DNA from: DATFRX01 sp035630615
GTDB taxonomy: Bacteria; Actinomycetota; Actinomycetes; Propionibacteriales; Nocardioidaceae
Assembly (NCBI GenBank): GCA_035630615.1
Contig: DASQKI010000046.1
Location: forward strand, 83,866-147,865
DNA length: 64,000 bases
Direction of reading: 5' to 3'
The notes beneath the pieces are model-generated. The model saw nothing but the letters and a program-made list of their open reading frames with translations. It ran no database searches and was not told the origin of the DNA. Both the position numbers and the translations under genes were made by a program. Below are positions 61,332 through 64,000 of the stretch, piece by piece (position 1 is the first letter of the stretch; each line of letters starts with the position of its first letter).

Positions 61332-61964
61332 TCACCGGCGCTTGGCCGTGAAGGTCAGGTGGGTGACGCCGCTCGGGGTTGAGACCGCCTCGATGTCGTA
61401 GGTCTCCTCGAGCGCCTCCAGGCCGTCCCATACCCGGACCCCGCGGCCGAGCACGATCGGCACCTGAACCAGGTGCATGTGATCGACGAGTCCGGCGGCA
61501 ACAAAGTCGCGTACGACCGTGGATCCGCCACCGATCCGCACGTCCTGACCATCGGCTGCCTCACGGGCCTGCTCGAGCGCCTCGCTCGGCGTGGCGTCGA
61601 GGAAGTGGTACGTGGTGCCGCCCTCCATCTCGATCGAGGGTCGCGGTCGGTGGGTGAGCACGAAGGTCGGCGTGCGGAACGGCGGGTTCGGGCCCCACCA
61701 GCCCTTCCAGTCCGCGTCGTCCTGCCAGCCGGGCGGGCCGAACTTGTTGGCGCCCATGATCTCGGCGCCGATGCCGGGCTCGTGCCGCGCCGCTAAGGCG
61801 TCGTCGACTCCGGCGGTTCCGCCCGCGTCCCAGAACCGGGTAGCGAACATCCACTCGTGCAGGCGCTCGCCCGCGTGTCCGAACGGCGCGTCGGCGGTCT
61901 GGGGCTCGCCGGTGCCGTAGCCGTCGAGGGAAATGGAGAAGTTGTGGATGCGTACCTCGGACAT
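61332..61964 (-). CDS. dihydrofolate reductase-family (RibD-like) protein
   Basis: 210 residues. DHFR-like: IHNFSISLDGYGTGEPQTAD, GAEIMGANKFGPPGW, TFVLTHRPRPSIEMEGGTTY, AADGQDVRIGGGSTVVRDFV, GLVDHMHLVQVPIVLGRGVR. It is related to, but not a duplicate of, the gene at 41419. A reductase of unknown substrate. Confidence 0.88.
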   Translation of the reverse strand: MSEVRIHNFSISLDGYGTGEPQTADAPFGHAGERLHEWMFATRFWDAGGTAGVDDALAARHEPGIGAEIMGANKFGPPGWQDDADWKGWWGPNPPFRTPTFVLTHRPRPSIEMEGGTTYHFLDATPSEALEQAREAADGQDVRIGGGSTVVRDFVAAGLVDHMHLVQVPIVLGRGVRVWDGLEALEETYDIEAVSTPSGVTHLTFTAKRR

Positions 61965-61974
61965 CGAAGTGCTC

Positions 61975-62860
61975 CTTCGTGAGCTACCAGATGACCATCA
62001 TCTCAAGGTTCTGGGCGCGGGGGCGCGCGACATGGGTCGGTGACCGAAGCGGCGAAAGCGCTGCACTACTCGCAACCGTCGGTGAGCCACCATCTGTCCC
62101 GCCTGGAGGCGGCCACCGGTGTCAAGCTGATCCAGCGGGTCGGTCGTGGGATCCGATGACCCCGGAAGGGCAACTGCTGGCCAACCGCGCCACCGAGATC
62201 GTGGGACGGGTCGACGCCGCAACCAACGAGCTCGCGGCCCAGGTCGGACTACAGGACGGGCAGGTACGCTCGCCGCCAACGCATCGGTACTGAGCACGAT
62301 CGTGCCGAAGGCATCCGCCCCCCTGGCCGAGGCAAACCCGGGACTCAAGCTGAGCCTGTACGATCGTCACCCGGTCGACGCGTTACAGCTGCTGCAACAC
62401 GGCGAGATCGACGTCGCACTCATCTCCCAGTACGCCGACGCCCCGGTCGAAGACGACGGAGTCCACCTCGTCCACATCGGCGACGACCCGATCTACCTCG
62501 TAAGCCAACGCCCCGACGACAGCATTGCGAACCACCGTCACTCGGCTTGGATCGGCGGTTGCGAGCGATGCACCGACGAGCTGACGACCATCTGCCGACA
62601 GAAAGGCTTCACCCCACGCATCGCATCATTCAGCGACGACACAAGCCCTCGTCGCCGCCAGCGTAGGCATGACGCTTCTGCCCGGCCACGCGCTCCAACC
62701 CACCACCGACCCGACGTCCACACCACCGAACTGACCAGCTCGCCCCGCCAGATCCGCGCCGCCACCTACGGCGAGCCACCAGACCCACCCGCCGTCGCCG
62801 CCGTGGTGGAAGCGCTCACCGAGACAGCCAGGTCAACAACACCGTCCGCGACCACTTAGG
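61975..62860 (+). pseudogene. LysR-family regulator broken by several frameshifts
   Basis: The N-terminal HTH (SVTEAAKALHYSQPSVSHHL, LSRLEAATGVKLIQRVG) stops at 62159. The next part (TPEGQLLANRATEIVGRVDA) is in a second frame. The ligand domain (AANASVLSTIVPKASAPLAE ... SFSDD) is in a third frame. A short segment near 62640-62700 (ALVAASVGMTLLPGHALQP) is shifted again before the last 35 residues return. At least four indels are needed, so it is a clear pseudogene. Confidence 0.85.
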
Positions 62861-62978
62861 CCGTCACGATCGCGTCCTCGACCGACTTTCCAGTCGTCAG
62901 TCATTCAGACGAGACTACCCAGCCAAGAGAATCGGTCGCGGTGGCGGCGCGAGACACCGGCTGACCTGCACAAATGTG

Positions 62979-63025
62979 GGTGGGCCTACCTGGACTTGAA
63001 CCAGGGACCTCTTCCTTATCAGGGG
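62979..63025 (-). other. 3' fragment of tRNA-Ile (GAT); possible attachment site
   Basis: Minus-strand sequence reads from the anticodon loop (CCTGATAAGG) through GAGGTCCCTGGTTCAAGTCC to AGGTAGGCCCACC. It covers the anticodon, variable region, T arm and 3' acceptor strand of tRNA-Ile(GAT). The 5' half is absent: the sequence beyond it does not form a D arm or acceptor strand. Such 3' fragments are the usual footprint of site-specific integration. Confidence 0.75.
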
Positions 63026-63596
63026 CCTCCCCTGCGCGGCCAGCTTCTCTCCTGAGCCTGTAATCAGGGTGTCCTCGTGCGGGGGCGTGCGCCGTCGTGC
63101 GACTTGGTAGACCGGCGGTTAGACCGGCACCGCTCACTATCCGCCGACGTACTGATCTGCCGAATTGAGGACGTGCCCGACGCGCAACGATCGCCGGGAT
63201 ATGTTGACTTCCTGATCCGGGTACCTCACCCGTGTCGGGTGAGGTAACGGGCCGGGTCTCGTCCTACCGTCAGGGGGCGGCACGCATAGGAGCCAGGGCG
63301 TCGGTGACCGTCGTTCTACGCGCCACCTGTGCGAGAGGTGGTCCAATGGCTCCGGCAAGGCATCCCCGCAGAGTGGTGGGCATGGTGGCGATGCCAGCCC
63401 TGGACTTCTGGGCACCCGGGTCAAGCGACGGTAGCGCCCGTGACGCGCCCCGTGGGTGCACCCGGCGGGTACTGGTCATTGGGACGCCAAACAGCGTTTC
63501 ATTCATCATTCACGGTTCGGCGCCGGATCGGTTGCAGGGTCTCGAACCTTCACCCACGCGACTCGCCTGGCGTGGCCGGCCGGACGGCTTCCGCCC
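63026..63596. other. 571-bp region without a recognised gene
   Basis: I see no supported coding region. It contains the strong hairpin listed at 63222-63246. If the tRNA fragment marks an element boundary, this is the first DNA inside the element. Confidence 0.35.
63222..63246. repeat. perfect 11-bp inverted repeat
   Basis: TACCTCACCCG and CGGGTGAGGTA flank a TGT loop. No T-run follows, so it may be an operator or structural site rather than a Rho-independent terminator. Confidence 0.55.
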
Positions 63597-64000
63597 GTGA
63601 AGCGGCCGCTGATTGCTCTGGTCGCCGTTGGCGTGCTCGCCGCGTTCTTCGGGCTTTGCCTCGTGAGCGCCTTGCAGGTGCTTGAGCCCCGGGGCATGCC
63701 GTTCGGGGTGACAGGTCCTTCCCCAGTGGTCGACGCAGTGAAGTCCAAGTTGTCGTTGGATGTCAAGACTTACTCCAGCGAGGCCGACCTGACGCAGGCT
63801 GCGGAACGTGGCGACATCTACGGCGGGTACATCCCCGGCTCGTCCAACGACAAGCTGGTCACCGTGCCGGCGAAGAGCTTCTTCGGCGAGGTCTATGTCC
63901 GTGGCGGCTTCGCGGATGCGGCGAAGAAGAATGACCGTACGTTCACGACGACGGTGATCGCGCCTTTGCCGACCTCTGATCGGACGGGCTCCGTCGCCGG
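63597..64000 (+). CDS. membrane protein, N-terminal part (runs off right edge)
   Basis: At least 134 residues from a GTG. One TM helix (PLIALVAVGVLAAFFGLCLV) is followed by an extracytoplasmic region with GVTGPSPVVDAVKSKLSLDV, DLTQAAERGDIYGGYIPGSS, and LVTVPAKSFFGEVYVRGGFA. The AAERGDIYGGYIPG pattern resembles the soluble domain of YhgE/DUF3533-like ABC-2-type permeases. The end of the gene is outside the window. Confidence 0.65.
   Translation, partial: MKRPLIALVAVGVLAAFFGLCLVSALQVLEPRGMPFGVTGPSPVVDAVKSKLSLDVKTYSSEADLTQAAERGDIYGGYIPGSSNDKLVTVPAKSFFGEVYVRGGFADAAKKNDRTFTTTVIAPLPTSDRTGSVA

Noticed and set aside
62979..63025. Complete tRNA gene
   Set aside because: The T arm and 3' acceptor strand of tRNA-Ile are present, but no D arm or 5' acceptor strand can be found beyond the anticodon loop, so it is only a fragment.

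Overview
The window is high-GC actinobacterial DNA. The evidence is the FHA / PP2C / RodA / PBP / PknA / PknB cluster with crgA, a mycothiol-type formaldehyde dehydrogenase, an Eis-like acetyltransferase, a DLW-39 peptide, a SURF1 gene and a Streptomyces-like gas vesicle operon. Gene content fits Propionibacteriales/Nocardioidaceae-like bacteria best, but the order and family are inferences. Several markers that normally sit beside the chromosomal origin are present (tRNA-Leu, fhaA to pknB, crgA, rhomboid, ppiA, DLW-39, tRNA-Ala, part of tRNA-Ile), so the window is probably close to oriC, with gyrA/gyrB/dnaA expected to the right of it.

Layout. 0-8.2 kb: end of an aldo/keto reductase gene, a small membrane protein, an MMPL transporter, a DesK-like kinase with its LuxR-type response regulator, a sulfotransferase-like protein and an exported repeat protein. 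8.3-18.3 kb: tRNA-Leu(CAG) and the conserved cell-wall growth and division operon fhaA-fhaB-pstP-rodA-pbpA-pknA-pknB, then a DUF881 gene and crgA. 18.3-20.5 kb: a palindromic pair of DnaA-box-like sequences, rhomboid protease, cyclophilin, a small lysine-rich protein and a DUF3817 protein. 20.5-42.4 kb: metabolic and accessory genes (SURF1, creatinase-like M24 hydrolase with an enolase-superfamily enzyme, epoxide hydrolase, glyA, an aminotransferase-fold protein lacking its catalytic lysine, a large secreted subtilase, mycothiol formaldehyde dehydrogenase with a metallo-beta-lactamase-fold partner, an Eis-like protein, an OmpR-type two-component pair, and several small enzymes). 42.4-45.3 kb: a compact seven-gene gas vesicle operon gvpA-F-G-J-L-S-K. 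45.5-53.3 kb: a phosphotransferase, a very large SARP-STAND-WD40 regulator divergent from a secreted repeat protein, and a methyltransferase/PadR pair around a palindromic operator. 53.5-63 kb: tRNA-Ala(TGC), DLW-39, and a patchy region of decayed genes, murein hydrolases and small enzymes. A 3' fragment of tRNA-Ile(GAT) follows at 63.0 kb, and the beginning of a membrane protein runs off the right edge.

The cell-wall operon couples Ser/Thr phosphorylation (PknA, PknB, opposed by PstP and read by the FHA proteins) to septal and lateral peptidoglycan synthesis (RodA, PbpA, CrgA). Its genes overlap by 4 bp in several places. ppiA and tRNA-Ala, which are close neighbours in many actinobacteria, are about 33 kb apart here, so 20-53 kb looks like an accessory block, and 54-63 kb separates tRNA-Ala from tRNA-Ile remains.

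Most notable: (i) repeated families of long intergenic palindromes (cores CGAGATTGCGCGTCTTG, GTTGTCAGGCACAT and AATTTGCGAG); (ii) an aminotransferase-fold protein with a single lysine in 386 residues that is not at the PLP position; (iii) a minimal gas vesicle operon without gvpO or gvpN; (iv) a cassette of murein hydrolases without phage structural genes; (v) a tRNA-Ile 3' fragment suggesting the edge of an integrative element; and (vi) a series of genes damaged by internal deletion, nonsense change or frameshift.
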